A stretch of DNA of 64,000 nucleotides from the NCBI RefSeq assembly GCF_012641275.1, contig NZ_JABAIA010000001.1, positions 2,480,001 to 2,544,000 on the forward strand, given 5' to 3'. Below, piece after piece: positions 9,627 through 17,885 of this stretch (positions within the stretch are counted from its first letter, which is position 1; each line of letters begins with the position of its first letter). This DNA comes from Chitinophaga varians. Its GTDB lineage: Bacteria > Bacteroidota > Bacteroidia > Chitinophagales > Chitinophagaceae. The position numbers and the translations under genes are program-made. Below the pieces are notes generated by a model. It did not search any database. It saw only the letters and a program-made list of their open reading frames with translations, and was not told the DNA's origin.

Positions 9627-10418
9627 TTATTTCTTGGAAAGACCTGCGAGGTACTGGTCCAGTGCAGCAGCCATAGAGGGTGCCTGCGGGGCCGGCGCTT
9701 TCACATCCAGTCTTAAACCTGCTTCTTCCACCGCAGCTGAAGTAGTAGGCCCGAAAGCCCCGATACGCGTACCATTTTGTTCAAAAGAAGGCACGTTCTC
9801 GAATAAAGACCTCACACCGGAAGGACTGAAAAACACGATCATGTCGTAGTTCGTCTTGCCCAGTATCTCCTTTACATCGTTGGAAACGGTTTTATAAAGG
9901 GTGGCTGTGGCATACTCACATTTGTTCGTTTTCAACCATTCCTCAATGTCCTTTTTCTGGCTGTCAGAACTGGGGAAGAGAAACTTCTCGTTGTCCCGGT
10001 GTTTGTTCATCACTTCCAGTACACCTTTGGTAGAACCGTCAGCTCCGTAAAACACCTTCCGCTTACGATAGAGAATGAATTTCTGCAGGTATAGCGCAAC
10101 TGCTTCCGTGATACAAAAGTACTTGCAATCCTGCGATACCTTAATCTTCATTTCTTCACAGATCCGGAAAAAGTGGTCCACCGCATTACGACTGGTAAAA
10201 ATTACTGCCGTGAAAGCCAGGATGTCAATTTTCTGTTTCCGAAACTCCTTAGCGGGTAAGCCTTCCACCCTGATGAATGGATAAAAGTCCAATTTTATAT
10301 TGAACTTCTTCGCCAGATCAAAATAGGGAGACTTTTCTGTTTCAGGCTTAGGTTGAGAAATTAGGATTGACTGAATTTGTTTACCTTGCAAATCTTTTTT
10401 TGGCCCGCCTTTAATCAT
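9627..10418 (-). CDS. hemD: Uroporphyrinogen-III synthase
   Basis: HemD cyclises hydroxymethylbilane to uroporphyrinogen III in tetrapyrrole synthesis. The 263-residue protein shows the two-lobed fold: ILISQPKPE at the start of lobe one, AVIFTSRNAVDHFF, then IVFFSPSGVRSLFEN and IGAFGPTTSAAVEEAGL in lobe two. The family is poorly conserved, but the TSRNAV and SPSGV motifs are diagnostic. It follows the DUF4271 gene by 36 bp on the same strand, probably as an operon. Confidence 0.9.
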   Translation of the reverse strand: MIKGGPKKDLQGKQIQSILISQPKPETEKSPYFDLAKKFNIKLDFYPFIRVEGLPAKEFRKQKIDILAFTAVIFTSRNAVDHFFRICEEMKIKVSQDCKYFCITEAVALYLQKFILYRKRKVFYGADGSTKGVLEVMNKHRDNEKFLFPSSDSQKKDIEEWLKTNKCEYATATLYKTVSNDVKEILGKTNYDMIVFFSPSGVRSLFENVPSFEQNGTRIGAFGPTTSAAVEEAGLRLDVKAPAPQAPSMAAALDQYLAGLSKK

Positions 10419-10454
10419 ACTTTTTTATGCTCTTGTGTTAACAATAGGCGATAA

Positions 10455-11543
10455 TCAAGGATTACCAGTTAACCAGATATTCAGCAGCACCTTTGTTAAT
10501 ATTAGCACCGGCGCTACTTCGAATGCGCAAAGGTAAAGAAAAAAATGCAATTTACTGAAGGATAGGTATTGCCTAACTAAAGAATAAGATCTAATATACC
10601 GATAGACAACTAATAATACTATAAAAAATATCGAAATATAGAGGAAAGTACGGGCTATTTCCACGTCACAGAAAGCCAACACCACCAGGAACGGCACCAG
10701 TAGCACCCCCAGGATCTTATTGATCAGGTACAAAATAAAAATATAGGCATCGGCCAGCTCGCTGTTACCAAACAACCAGCCACAGAAACGCAGCATCACA
10801 TATTTGATACCATACACAACTGCCACCAGGACGATCAGCCCGGGAATCAGCAACCACGGCTCCGCCTGTGGAAACACCTGCTGCCGGTACAATACCAGGT
10901 AAAGATATACCCCCAGCGACACCGCAAAAAAGGTATTGAGCAGCATATTCGGGAAAGGCGCCTGTGACAGCTGGTCCTTCAGCTGCCGCTGGCTCAGCGT
11001 GGGGTTTAGGAAAGCCCTGAAGAGGTCCGCAAAATATTTGGTGTACGACAACCGGATGATGCTCAGCAGCAATAATATACCGCCTACGAGATACACGAGC
11101 CAGTCCATATTCCGAAAAGGCCGCAGGGGATTGGTGTCCCGAAAGGAAGGCCTTCCCGGCTTCAGAAAAATGTTCTCCTGCGCCAGCTTCTTCATGTACA
11201 GGTCAAACTCAGATACCGGCTTCGGCCTGGGCGCCGCCGCCAGCGCTGCGCTGTCTGTTTTGTGAGCGTTGGTGTCTACCGGCACTGTAGCCGTAGCTGG
11301 CACCACAGCGGTCTTTACCGTATCTTTTCTGATGGTCCGTGTCGTATCTTTTTTCAACGCCACGGCAGCAGGCTTCGGTTTCGGCTTCGGACGAAGTGAA
11401 TCCGGCACCGTGCGGACAGCCGCAGGTTTCTTTTTGACAGGGGCAGGCACGGCAGTACTGTCTGCTGTTTGTGCCATTATCGGTAAGTAGCTGAAAATAA
11501 ATAGAAACAATAACCAGTTGCGCACCAGGAAAATATTTTGCAA
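10455..11543 (-). CDS. DUF4271 multi-pass membrane protein
   Basis: A 362-residue protein with a signal-like N-terminal helix (about 9-24), a Pro/Lys/Ala/Thr-rich linker (about 30-115) and about seven hydrophobic helices from residue 145 on. This is the layout of the Bacteroidota DUF4271 family, which regularly sits beside hemD. Function unknown. The adjacency invites a link to heme or envelope maturation, but nothing in the sequence proves it. Confidence 0.8.
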   Translation of the reverse strand: MQNIFLVRNWLLFLFIFSYLPIMAQTADSTAVPAPVKKKPAAVRTVPDSLRPKPKPKPAAVALKKDTTRTIRKDTVKTAVVPATATVPVDTNAHKTDSAALAAAPRPKPVSEFDLYMKKLAQENIFLKPGRPSFRDTNPLRPFRNMDWLVYLVGGILLLLSIIRLSYTKYFADLFRAFLNPTLSQRQLKDQLSQAPFPNMLLNTFFAVSLGVYLYLVLYRQQVFPQAEPWLLIPGLIVLVAVVYGIKYVMLRFCGWLFGNSELADAYIFILYLINKILGVLLVPFLVVLAFCDVEIARTFLYISIFFIVLLVVYRYIRSYSLVRQYLSFSKLHFFLYLCAFEVAPVLILTKVLLNIWLTGNP

Positions 11544-11655
11544 TGACTTTTAATCGGTTTTCCAATTTCAACGTGTGCCCCTCACCACACCAACCAGGGG
11601 GCAATTAACACCGTCCTGTTCACATAACAAAACTGAAACGTAATTTTGCTGTTTG

Positions 11656-11663
11656 CAAAGATA
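11656..11663 (-). promoter_or_regulatory. Candidate -7 element of the DUF4271-hemD operon
   Basis: The minus strand reads TATCTTTG, an exact TAnnTTTG match, about 110 bp upstream of the DUF4271 start and inside the divergent spacer with hemW. Confidence 0.5.
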
Positions 11664-11723
11664 TTAAAATAGTCCATAGTTGACCTGTAATACGGCAACA
11701 GCAGGCTATTATAAAAAACGTCC

Positions 11724-12848
11724 ATGGCCGGAATTTATTTACATATTCCCTTCTGTAAGCAGGCTTGTTACTACTGCAACTTCCATTTTTCCACCTCACT
11801 GGCCCGCAAAGCGGAGATGGTGCAATGCCTCCTGCAGGAAATAGACCTGCAAAAGGACTACCTCGGCGGTGAACGGATAGACACCATCTATTTCGGTGGC
11901 GGAACCCCCAGCTTACTGGACACCGCAGAACTGCAATTGCTGCTGGCCCGCCTGTACAGCACCTTCGACGTGGCGTCTGACGTGGAAATCACACTGGAAG
12001 CCAATCCTGACGACCTGGACCTGGTTAAGCTCCAGTCTCTCCGCGCTGCCGGCATCAACCGGCTCAGCATCGGGGTACAGTCTTTCCACGAAGCAGATCT
12101 GAAATGGATGAACCGCGCCCATAACAGCCAACAGGCGCTGGAATGTATTGTCCAGGCGCAACAACTCGGATTCCGCAATATCACCATAGACCTGATCTAT
12201 GGCGGCCCCACGCTCACCGACGAAGGGTGGAGGCAGAACGTGGAACAGGCCATCGCACTGGGCGTGCCGCACCTGTCATGTTACGCGCTGACCGTGGAAC
12301 CCGGCACGGCGCTCGACCATTTTATCCGTAAGAAAAAGATGGAAGCCACTGACCCCGATAAAGCAGCCCGTCATTTTGAACAACTGATGCAGTGGCTGGA
12401 AGCCGCCGGCTACGAGCACTACGAAATCTCCAATTTCGCTTTGCCCGGCTGGCACTCACAGCATAACAGCAGCTACTGGCAAGGCCGGTCTTACCTGGGC
12501 ATCGGCCCTTCGGCCCACTCTTTCAACGGCCACTCCCGCCAGTGGAACATTGCCAATAACACTGCCTATATTAAACGCATCACCGCCGGCGAAGTACCAG
12601 CGGAAACAGAAAGTCTCACCAAAGAGATGCAGTTCAATGAATACATTATGACCTCCCTGCGGACTTCCGCCGGCTGCCACCTGGAATGGGTCGCTGAAAA
12701 ATTTGGCGCAGACCAAAGCCTTCGCCTGCAACGGGAGAGTAAGTCACTGATAGCCAAAGGATGGATGGTACAAGAAGGAGAAACGCTGCGGCTCACCAAA
12801 GCCGGACGGCTGTTTGCAGACGGTATCGCAGCGGATTTTTTCATTTGA
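11724..12848 (+). CDS. hemW: Radical SAM heme chaperone HemW (HemN-like)
   Basis: A 374-residue radical SAM protein. The cluster motif is CKQACYYC (CxxxCxxC, about residues 11-18), followed by Phe rather than the fourth Cys found in true HemN, which is typical of HemW. Other family motifs: TIYFGGGTPSLL, EANPDD, GVQSF and ISNFA, with a C-terminal winged-helix region. HemW binds heme and is thought to deliver it to respiratory proteins. That fits the cytochrome-rich cluster later in the window. Confidence 0.92.
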   Translation: MAGIYLHIPFCKQACYYCNFHFSTSLARKAEMVQCLLQEIDLQKDYLGGERIDTIYFGGGTPSLLDTAELQLLLARLYSTFDVASDVEITLEANPDDLDLVKLQSLRAAGINRLSIGVQSFHEADLKWMNRAHNSQQALECIVQAQQLGFRNITIDLIYGGPTLTDEGWRQNVEQAIALGVPHLSCYALTVEPGTALDHFIRKKKMEATDPDKAARHFEQLMQWLEAAGYEHYEISNFALPGWHSQHNSSYWQGRSYLGIGPSAHSFNGHSRQWNIANNTAYIKRITAGEVPAETESLTKEMQFNEYIMTSLRTSAGCHLEWVAEKFGADQSLRLQRESKSLIAKGWMVQEGETLRLTKAGRLFADGIAADFFI

Positions 12849-12965
12849 GCCCGGGGCTAAATTGTCAGCAGGCTATCCCTTTTTACAGGAAAAAATTCAG
12901 GGATTCAATTATCCGGACACATTCCAAATAATCAAATCCCTAAATAAAAAAATATCAAAATAATT

Positions 12966-13940
12966 CTACCAGCCCAGCACGTAAGAGAAGATCAGCGGCG
13001 CTACGATAGTGGCATCTGATTCCACGATGAACTTAGGCGTATGTATATCCAGTTTGCCCCAGGTGATTTTTTCATTGGGAACAGCGCCGGAATAAGAACC
13101 GTAGGAAGTAGTAGAGTCGGAGATCTGGCAGAAATAGCTCCAGAAAGGAACATCGGTCCATTCCAGGTCCTGGTACATCATTGGCACTACGCAGATGGGG
13201 AAGTCGCCCGCAATACCGCCACCGATCTGGAAGAAGCCAACGCCTTTACCACCGGAATTTTTACGGTACCAGTCAGACAGGAAGATCATGTATTCGATAC
13301 CGCTCTTCATGGTAGAGGCTTTCAGCTCACCTTTAATGCAGTAGGAAGCGAAGATGTTGCCCATGGTGCTGTCTTCCCATCCCGGAACGATGATAGGAAT
13401 ATTTTTTTCAGCAGCGGCCAGCATCCAGCTGTTTTTAGGATCGATTTCGTAGTTCTCTTTCATCACACCGCTCAGCAGCAGTTTGTACATGAACTCGTGC
13501 GGGAAATAACGTTCACCGGCATCTTCCGCGTCTTTCCAGATTTTGTGGATGTGTTTCTGGATGCGGCGGAAAGCCTCTTCTTCAGGGATGCAGGTATCGG
13601 TAACACGGTTAAAGCCTTGTTCCAGGAGGTCCCATTCTTCCTGCGGGCTCAGGTCACGGTAGTTAGGCACTCTTTTGTAGTGAGTGTGCGCCACGAGGTT
13701 CATAATATCCTCTTCCAGGTTAGCGCCGGTACAGGAGATGATGTCTACTTTGCCCTGACGGATCATTTCAGCGAAAGAAATGCCCAGCTCGGCCGTACTC
13801 ATAGCACCGGCCAATGTTACCATCATTTTACCACCTTCCAGTAAATGTGTTTCATATCCTTTGGCAGCATCCACCAATGCAGCAGCATTAAAGTGGCGGT
13901 AATGGTGCTGGATAAATTGAGAAATGGGTCCCTTATTCAT
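12966..13940 (-). CDS. Deoxyhypusine-synthase-like protein (active-site Lys not conserved)
   Basis: A 324-residue member of the deoxyhypusine synthase superfamily, NAD-dependent enzymes that transfer the aminobutyl group of spermidine. Conserved parts: DIISCTGANLEEDI (about 66-80, matching the NAD-binding TTAGGVEED of eukaryotes), FFQIGGGIAGDF (about 236-247) and GSYSGAVPNEKITWGKL (about 281-297). In eukaryotic enzymes GGGVVKHH carries the catalytic lysine; here that position reads GGGIAGDF. Bacteria lack eIF5A, so the acceptor is probably a polyamine or other amine, as in homospermidine-type synthases. Exact activity unassigned. Confidence 0.85.
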   Translation of the reverse strand: MNKGPISQFIQHHYRHFNAAALVDAAKGYETHLLEGGKMMVTLAGAMSTAELGISFAEMIRQGKVDIISCTGANLEEDIMNLVAHTHYKRVPNYRDLSPQEEWDLLEQGFNRVTDTCIPEEEAFRRIQKHIHKIWKDAEDAGERYFPHEFMYKLLLSGVMKENYEIDPKNSWMLAAAEKNIPIIVPGWEDSTMGNIFASYCIKGELKASTMKSGIEYMIFLSDWYRKNSGGKGVGFFQIGGGIAGDFPICVVPMMYQDLEWTDVPFWSYFCQISDSTTSYGSYSGAVPNEKITWGKLDIHTPKFIVESDATIVAPLIFSYVLGW

Positions 13941-13994
13941 GTCATTTAATCATTTATACATTAACAGCCTGGCTCATAAAGCCTTAACAGCTGG

Positions 13995-14002
13995 CAAAGT
14001 TA
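13995..14002 (-). promoter_or_regulatory. Candidate -7 element of the deoxyhypusine-synthase-like gene
   Basis: The minus strand reads TAACTTTG, a TAnnTTTG match 54 bp upstream of the start codon at 13940. Confidence 0.5.
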
Positions 14003-14046
14003 AGATAATTTTCCAAGGCGAAAGGGGAGAGGTCCATAAAAGAGAA

Positions 14047-14072
14047 AGGTCCGTGGCGGCGCCCACAGACCT
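14047..14072 (-). terminator. Terminator of the small secreted-protein gene
   Basis: An imperfect hairpin (AGGTCTGTGGG / CCACGGACCT on the minus strand) followed by TTTCTCTTTTAT, 35 bp past the stop of the gene at 14107. It separates that gene from the downstream promoter. Confidence 0.65.
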
Positions 14073-14106
14073 GTTCATTTCAATCAAACGGAAAGCACAA
14101 CTAAAA

Positions 14107-14559
14107 CTATGCTTTTTTGAGACGGCTCTGTACACTGGTACTGCCGCTCGCATCTGCTTTTAAAGTGGTCCAGGTATCTTTTCCCTCAAGGGTGATAAAG
14201 TAAACAACATTACCATTGGCAGCATATTCCACGATGCAGTAGATGCTGTCGTTCGGATATCTTTTATTGAGCCTGGAGGTCAGTGACAGTGGCAGCTGTT
14301 CAGGGCCCAGGTAGCGGGAAGTGGCCAGCAGTGTTCCTGCATCATCGAAGAAGGCAGTCACCTTGCTGCTGCGCATGTTAAATTTCGCTGTGAAGGTTTT
14401 GTTATCATCGGTATACCATTTTACTTCACTGGCTCCGGCAAAAGTCTCGCTAAAAGAATGTTCTATTCTGCTGTTAACTTTAGTTTCGTACGGATTTGCA
14501 AAGAGGGCGCCTGCACTAAGCAGTAATGCTGCACTCATCAAAAGGATTAATTTTTTCAT
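14107..14559 (-). CDS. Small secreted protein, PepSY-like beta fold
   Basis: A 150-residue protein with a signal peptide (about 1-21, ending ALFA) and a mature part with regular strand patterns: VKWYTDDNKTFTAKFN, VTAFFDDAGTLLATSRYL and YFITLEGKDTWTTLKAD. This pattern resembles the short periplasmic PepSY-like proteins common in Chitinophagaceae, often of unknown role. No catalytic residues are evident. Monocistronic with its own promoter and terminator. Confidence 0.65.
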   Translation of the reverse strand: MKKLILLMSAALLLSAGALFANPYETKVNSRIEHSFSETFAGASEVKWYTDDNKTFTAKFNMRSSKVTAFFDDAGTLLATSRYLGPEQLPLSLTSRLNKRYPNDSIYCIVEYAANGNVVYFITLEGKDTWTTLKADASGSTSVQSRLKKA

Positions 14560-14619
14560 GGCGGAAAAAAATTAAGAGGTTTTTAAATGTTTTTGTGTTG
14601 GTTTTTTGCTTTGATGACT

Positions 14620-14627
14620 CAAAACTA
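14620..14627 (-). promoter_or_regulatory. Candidate -7 element of the small secreted-protein gene
   Basis: The minus strand reads TAGTTTTG, a consensus match 60 bp upstream of the ATG at 14559. Confidence 0.45.
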
Positions 14628-14877
14628 CGACGGGAATGGATGGTTGGTCAAGCCATACTTTACTGGTGGAGGCACTAGATAATTTGAACTATCCGCTATC
14701 GGACGTTCGGCTGGCCGGTGGCGGACAACCGCGTATGTACCGCAGCCATGGCCTGTTTGTTGGTGCCACCTTGCCAATGTTGCATGGGCGTGTGTTAAGA
14801 TTGTGTTAAAGTGGATGAGAAATGTGGTTCAACGTGAAAACCGGCATGCCTTGACTATCAGTGGCAAAACGAATCGT

Positions 14878-14885
14878 TACATTTG
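14878..14885 (+). promoter_or_regulatory. Candidate -7 element of the ACP phosphodiesterase gene
   Basis: TACATTTG matches the Bacteroidota -7 consensus; TTGAC at 14851 could serve as the -33 element. The ATG at 14915 follows 29 bp later. Confidence 0.5.
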
Positions 14886-14914
14886 TCTGGTCAAATCATC
14901 AGAAAGGCTTTATT

Positions 14915-15511
14915 ATGAACTATCTGGCACATGCTTACCTCTCCTTTCATCAGCCGGCACTGATCACCGGCAACCTGATCGCGGATTATGTAAAAGGCCG
15001 GCAGCAGCTGGCGTTATACCCCCCCGATGTGCAGCAGGGCATACGGTTGCACCGGGCTATTGATACCTTCACCGACCAACATGCTGTCACCGCACAGGCC
15101 AAGACTTTTTTCCGCCCGGCCTGCGGCCTTTACAGCGGCGTATTTACAGACCTGGTATATGACCATTTCCTGGCAACAGACAGTACCCGCTTCTCTGAAG
15201 ACACCCTGTATGATTTTTCCAAAGAAGTATATGATGTCATTACCGGCCGGGAAGAAGTGCTGCCGGAGAGGTTCCTGGAGATGTTCGCCTACATGCGGCA
15301 GTACAACTGGCTCTTCAATTACCGTGGCAACGACGGCATGGAAAGGGCCTTTCGGGGCATCAGCGCCAGGGCCAAAGGATTAGAAAGCAGTCCTGCCGTT
15401 ATTTTTGCTATCTTTCTGGAACATTATGATGCCTTAAAGGACTGCTACCAGGCCTTTTTCCCCGCGCTCCAGACACATGTGGAAAATTTGTTACAAAACG
15501 AAACCCGCTAA
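14915..15511 (+). CDS. acpH: Acyl carrier protein phosphodiesterase (DUF479 family)
   Basis: A 198-residue protein of the AcpH/DUF479 family, which removes phosphopantetheine from acyl carrier protein. Family marks: MNYLAHAYLS at the start, GNLIADYVKG, HRAIDTFTDQH (about 46-56) and FTDLVYDHFLA. The histidines and aspartates in these segments form the metal site of this HD-like family. The ATG at 14915 is chosen because it starts the conserved MNYLAHAY and has AGAAAGG upstream; the frame itself runs further 5'. Confidence 0.88.
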   Translation: MNYLAHAYLSFHQPALITGNLIADYVKGRQQLALYPPDVQQGIRLHRAIDTFTDQHAVTAQAKTFFRPACGLYSGVFTDLVYDHFLATDSTRFSEDTLYDFSKEVYDVITGREEVLPERFLEMFAYMRQYNWLFNYRGNDGMERAFRGISARAKGLESSPAVIFAIFLEHYDALKDCYQAFFPALQTHVENLLQNETR

Positions 15512-15560
15512 GGGCCTGTTAAAGCCCCTCAGGTTACTTTCCGGATTCACTAAAAATCTC

Positions 15561-15568
15561 TAGGTTTG
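15561..15568 (+). promoter_or_regulatory. Candidate -7 element of the DUF2911 gene
   Basis: TAGGTTTG matches TAnnTTTG and lies 39 bp upstream of the ATG at 15608. Confidence 0.5.
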
Positions 15569-15607
15569 GGGCCGCAAATTGTTTTAAAAGAAAATAAAGC
15601 TCACAGG

Positions 15608-16198
15608 ATGTTTAAAAAAGCCATCATTTTCGCCTTTGCACTCGGAGTATTTGCCGCCAACGCAGGAGCCCAGGATAAAAAATTACCACCACTCGACGCC
15701 AGCCCTATGGACATGGCTTATTACCCGCCCATGTACCCTTATGTGGTAAAGGTAAAGGGTGAGCCAGGCACATTGGTGGCCAGGGTCATCTATAGCCGTC
15801 CGCAAACAAAGGGCAGGGAGATTTTTGGTAACCTGGAAGAATACGGAAAAATATGGAGGCTGGGCGCCAACGAAGCCACTGAGATAGAATTTTTCAGACC
15901 GGTGGTCATTGCCGGCAAAAACGTTCCGAAAGGACGGTATACCATGTATGCCATCCCCACCGAAAAAACATGGACCATTATCCTCAACAAGGAAACAGAT
16001 ATCTGGGGCGCATTTAAATATGACCAACGTAAAGACGTGGTGAGAACAGCCCTCCCCGTAACACCACTGGACACCCCGCTGGACGCCTTCACCATGGTAT
16101 TTGAAAAAGGTGATCCCGGTGCCAATCTGATCATCGCCTGGGACAAGGTAAGCGTAAGCCTTCCTATCCGGTGGACGGATGGCGGTGCCAGGAAATAA
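15608..16198 (+). CDS. Secreted DUF2911 protein
   Basis: A 196-residue protein with a signal peptide (about 1-21, FALGVFAANAGAQ) followed by a DUF2911 domain. Typical segments are ARVIYSRPQTKGREIFG, GKIWRLGANEATEIEF and VPKGRYTMYAIPTEKTWTII. The domain is a beta sandwich of unknown function, frequent in exported Bacteroidota proteins. The start is placed at the ATG directly before the signal peptide; an in-frame ATG 14 codons earlier is less likely. A strong terminator follows. Confidence 0.85.
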   Translation: MFKKAIIFAFALGVFAANAGAQDKKLPPLDASPMDMAYYPPMYPYVVKVKGEPGTLVARVIYSRPQTKGREIFGNLEEYGKIWRLGANEATEIEFFRPVVIAGKNVPKGRYTMYAIPTEKTWTIILNKETDIWGAFKYDQRKDVVRTALPVTPLDTPLDAFTMVFEKGDPGANLIIAWDKVSVSLPIRWTDGGARK

Positions 16199-16221
16199 CA
16201 CCCTCACAAGATAAAAATACA

Positions 16222-16255
16222 AATGGCCCAACGATGTCAAAACCGTTGGGCCATT
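16222..16255. terminator. Rho-independent terminator after the DUF2911 gene
   Basis: Perfect 12 bp arms AATGGCCCAACG and CGTTGGGCCATT around a 10-base loop. It can act in both directions, which matters because copy 1 of the dispersed element is read toward it. Confidence 0.8.
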
Positions 16256-16281
16256 GTATTTATATAGTATGAACTATGTTT

Positions 16282-16410
16282 CAAAAAGAAAGGGCGGTAA
16301 GACTACCGCCCTAAGAATTTTAACCATATCCTATGAAAAACCTAAACGAATGTATATCGAATATCCGTACCCGTTAGACTTCATTTGGTGAACGATATAA
16401 AAATGTTCGT
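16282..16410 (-). repeat. Dispersed non-coding element, copy 1 of 4 (putative small RNA cassette)
   Basis: Read on the minus strand in order: the palindrome ACGAAC-N11-GTTCAC (16388-16410), a -7-like box TACATTCG (16347-16354), the conserved block with CATAGGATATGGTTAAAA (16317-16346), then a perfect hairpin AGGGCGGTA-GTCT-TACCGCCCT (16291-16312) followed by TTTCTTTTTG. This looks like a promoter plus a transcript of about 60 nt with its own terminator. It lies between a convergent terminator and the metB-like promoter. No protein-coding role is apparent. I do not recognise the family. Confidence 0.6.
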
Positions 16411-16503
16411 AAGCGTGCTAAATCATTCCATCAACAATTTTTCGGGCGCTAAATTGGACAATAATTGCCGTGCCCGCTAAAATGTTCCAATCACAAAAGG
16501 GAG

Positions 16504-16511
16504 TATATTTG
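16504..16511 (+). promoter_or_regulatory. Candidate -7 element of the cystathionine gamma-synthase-like gene
   Basis: TATATTTG, an exact consensus match, 40 bp before the ATG at 16552. Confidence 0.55.
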
Positions 16512-16551
16512 AAAAACCGCCAGAAATTGTTCATTATAAAATATTTAAGAC

Positions 16552-17691
16552 ATGAAGCTGGGAACTAAACTCATACACGCAGGTGTAGCGCCCGATCCCT
16601 CCACAGGGGCCATTATGACACCTATCTTTCAAACCTCCACCTATGTGCAGAGTGCTCCGGGGGTACACAAAGGATACGAATATGCCCGTACACAAAACCC
16701 CACCCGCGACGCCCTTCAAAATGCATTGGCAGCCATTGAAAACGGTACACATGGTATTAATTTCGGCAGCGGCCTGGCCGCTACCGATGCAGTCATGAAA
16801 CTGCTGTCGCCCGGCGATGAAGTTGTGGCAACCAATGATTTATACGGCGGCACCTACCGCATCTTCACCAAAGTATTTGAACGGTACGGTATTAAGTTCT
16901 CTTTTGTGGGCATGCGCGACGCCGCCAGCGTGGCAGCGCATATCACGCCTAAAACCAAAATGATCTGGCTGGAGACACCCACCAACCCGCTGCTGAACAT
17001 CATTGATATTGCTGCAGTGGCGCAGATCGCCCAAAAGAACGGCGTACTGCTGTGCGTAGACAATACCTTTGCGTCTCCATACCTGCAAAATCCGCTGGAC
17101 CTGGGCGCTGACATCGTACTGCATTCAGCCACCAAATACCTGGGCGGCCATAGTGATGTGGTACATGGCGCCGTCATCGTTAAAAACGAAGAACTGGCCC
17201 AACAACTGTATTTCATACAAAACAGCTGCGGCGCTGTGCCGGGGCCTCAGGACTGCTTCCTGGTGCTGCGCGGCATTAAAACCCTGCATGTGCGTATGCA
17301 ACGCCATTGTGAAAACGGGGAAAAAATCGCTCACTTCCTGCGTAATCATGATAAAGTGGACAAGGTATACTGGCCCGGCTTTACCGATCATCCCAACCAT
17401 GACATTGCCAAACGCCAGATGCGGGGCTATGGCGGCATGATGTCTTTCACGTTGAAAGATGATAATATGGACGCTGCCAACAGGGTCCTGAGCCATACAC
17501 ACCTGTTCTCCCTGGCAGAATCACTCGGTGGCGTAGAGTCACTGATCGGACACCCGGCCAGCATGACACACGCATCCATCCCCCGGGAAGAGCGGATTAA
17601 AAACGGGCTGGCCGATTCACTCATCCGCCTGAGCGTGGGCATCGAAGATGTGGACGACCTGATCGCTGACCTGGACCAGGCAATCGGATAA
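16552..17691 (+). CDS. Cystathionine gamma-synthase / lyase-type PLP enzyme
   Basis: A 379-residue member of the Cys/Met metabolism PLP-dependent family. Motifs include QNPTRDALQ, the PLP-phosphate binding GSGLAATDAV, TNPLLNI, VDNTFASPYLQNP and the PLP lysine in SATKYLGGHSDVVHG (about residue 196). It acts in transsulfuration, joining or splitting cystathionine; sequence alone does not decide between synthase (MetB), beta-lyase (MetC) and gamma-lyase. Standard length. Single gene with its own promoter. Confidence 0.9.
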   Translation: MKLGTKLIHAGVAPDPSTGAIMTPIFQTSTYVQSAPGVHKGYEYARTQNPTRDALQNALAAIENGTHGINFGSGLAATDAVMKLLSPGDEVVATNDLYGGTYRIFTKVFERYGIKFSFVGMRDAASVAAHITPKTKMIWLETPTNPLLNIIDIAAVAQIAQKNGVLLCVDNTFASPYLQNPLDLGADIVLHSATKYLGGHSDVVHGAVIVKNEELAQQLYFIQNSCGAVPGPQDCFLVLRGIKTLHVRMQRHCENGEKIAHFLRNHDKVDKVYWPGFTDHPNHDIAKRQMRGYGGMMSFTLKDDNMDAANRVLSHTHLFSLAESLGGVESLIGHPASMTHASIPREERIKNGLADSLIRLSVGIEDVDDLIADLDQAIG

Positions 17692-17802
17692 CACGCTCAT
17701 CAATCTGATTTTAATTCTTACAGGTTAAAAATTATCTTTACCAGGTATATCATTTTACCTGGACCATATCCACAGCCTATTTTAAACAGTGCTGACGAAA
17801 TA

Positions 17803-17844
17803 AACCACCTGTACGGTTGCCGGAGGGCAGCAGTACAGGTGGTT
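17803..17844. repeat. Perfect 12 bp inverted repeat
   Basis: AACCACCTGTAC (17803-17814) and GTACAGGTGGTT (17833-17844) are exact inverted copies 18 bases apart. No T tract follows on either strand, so it is not a typical terminator. It lies 42 bp upstream of the TIGR02757 gene and may be an operator or a leader hairpin. Confidence 0.7.
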
Positions 17845-17885
17845 GACGCGTATAGCCAGGCTGCAGATGCTACATGTGACACACT

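Larger units (their letters stand above)
14560..14914. other. 355 bp divergent intergenic region
   Basis: Lies between the small secreted protein (minus) and the ACP phosphodiesterase (plus). It holds a candidate -7 element for each gene and a GC-rich stretch around 14700-14760. I see no RNA gene, repeat or coding frame. Confidence 0.6.
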
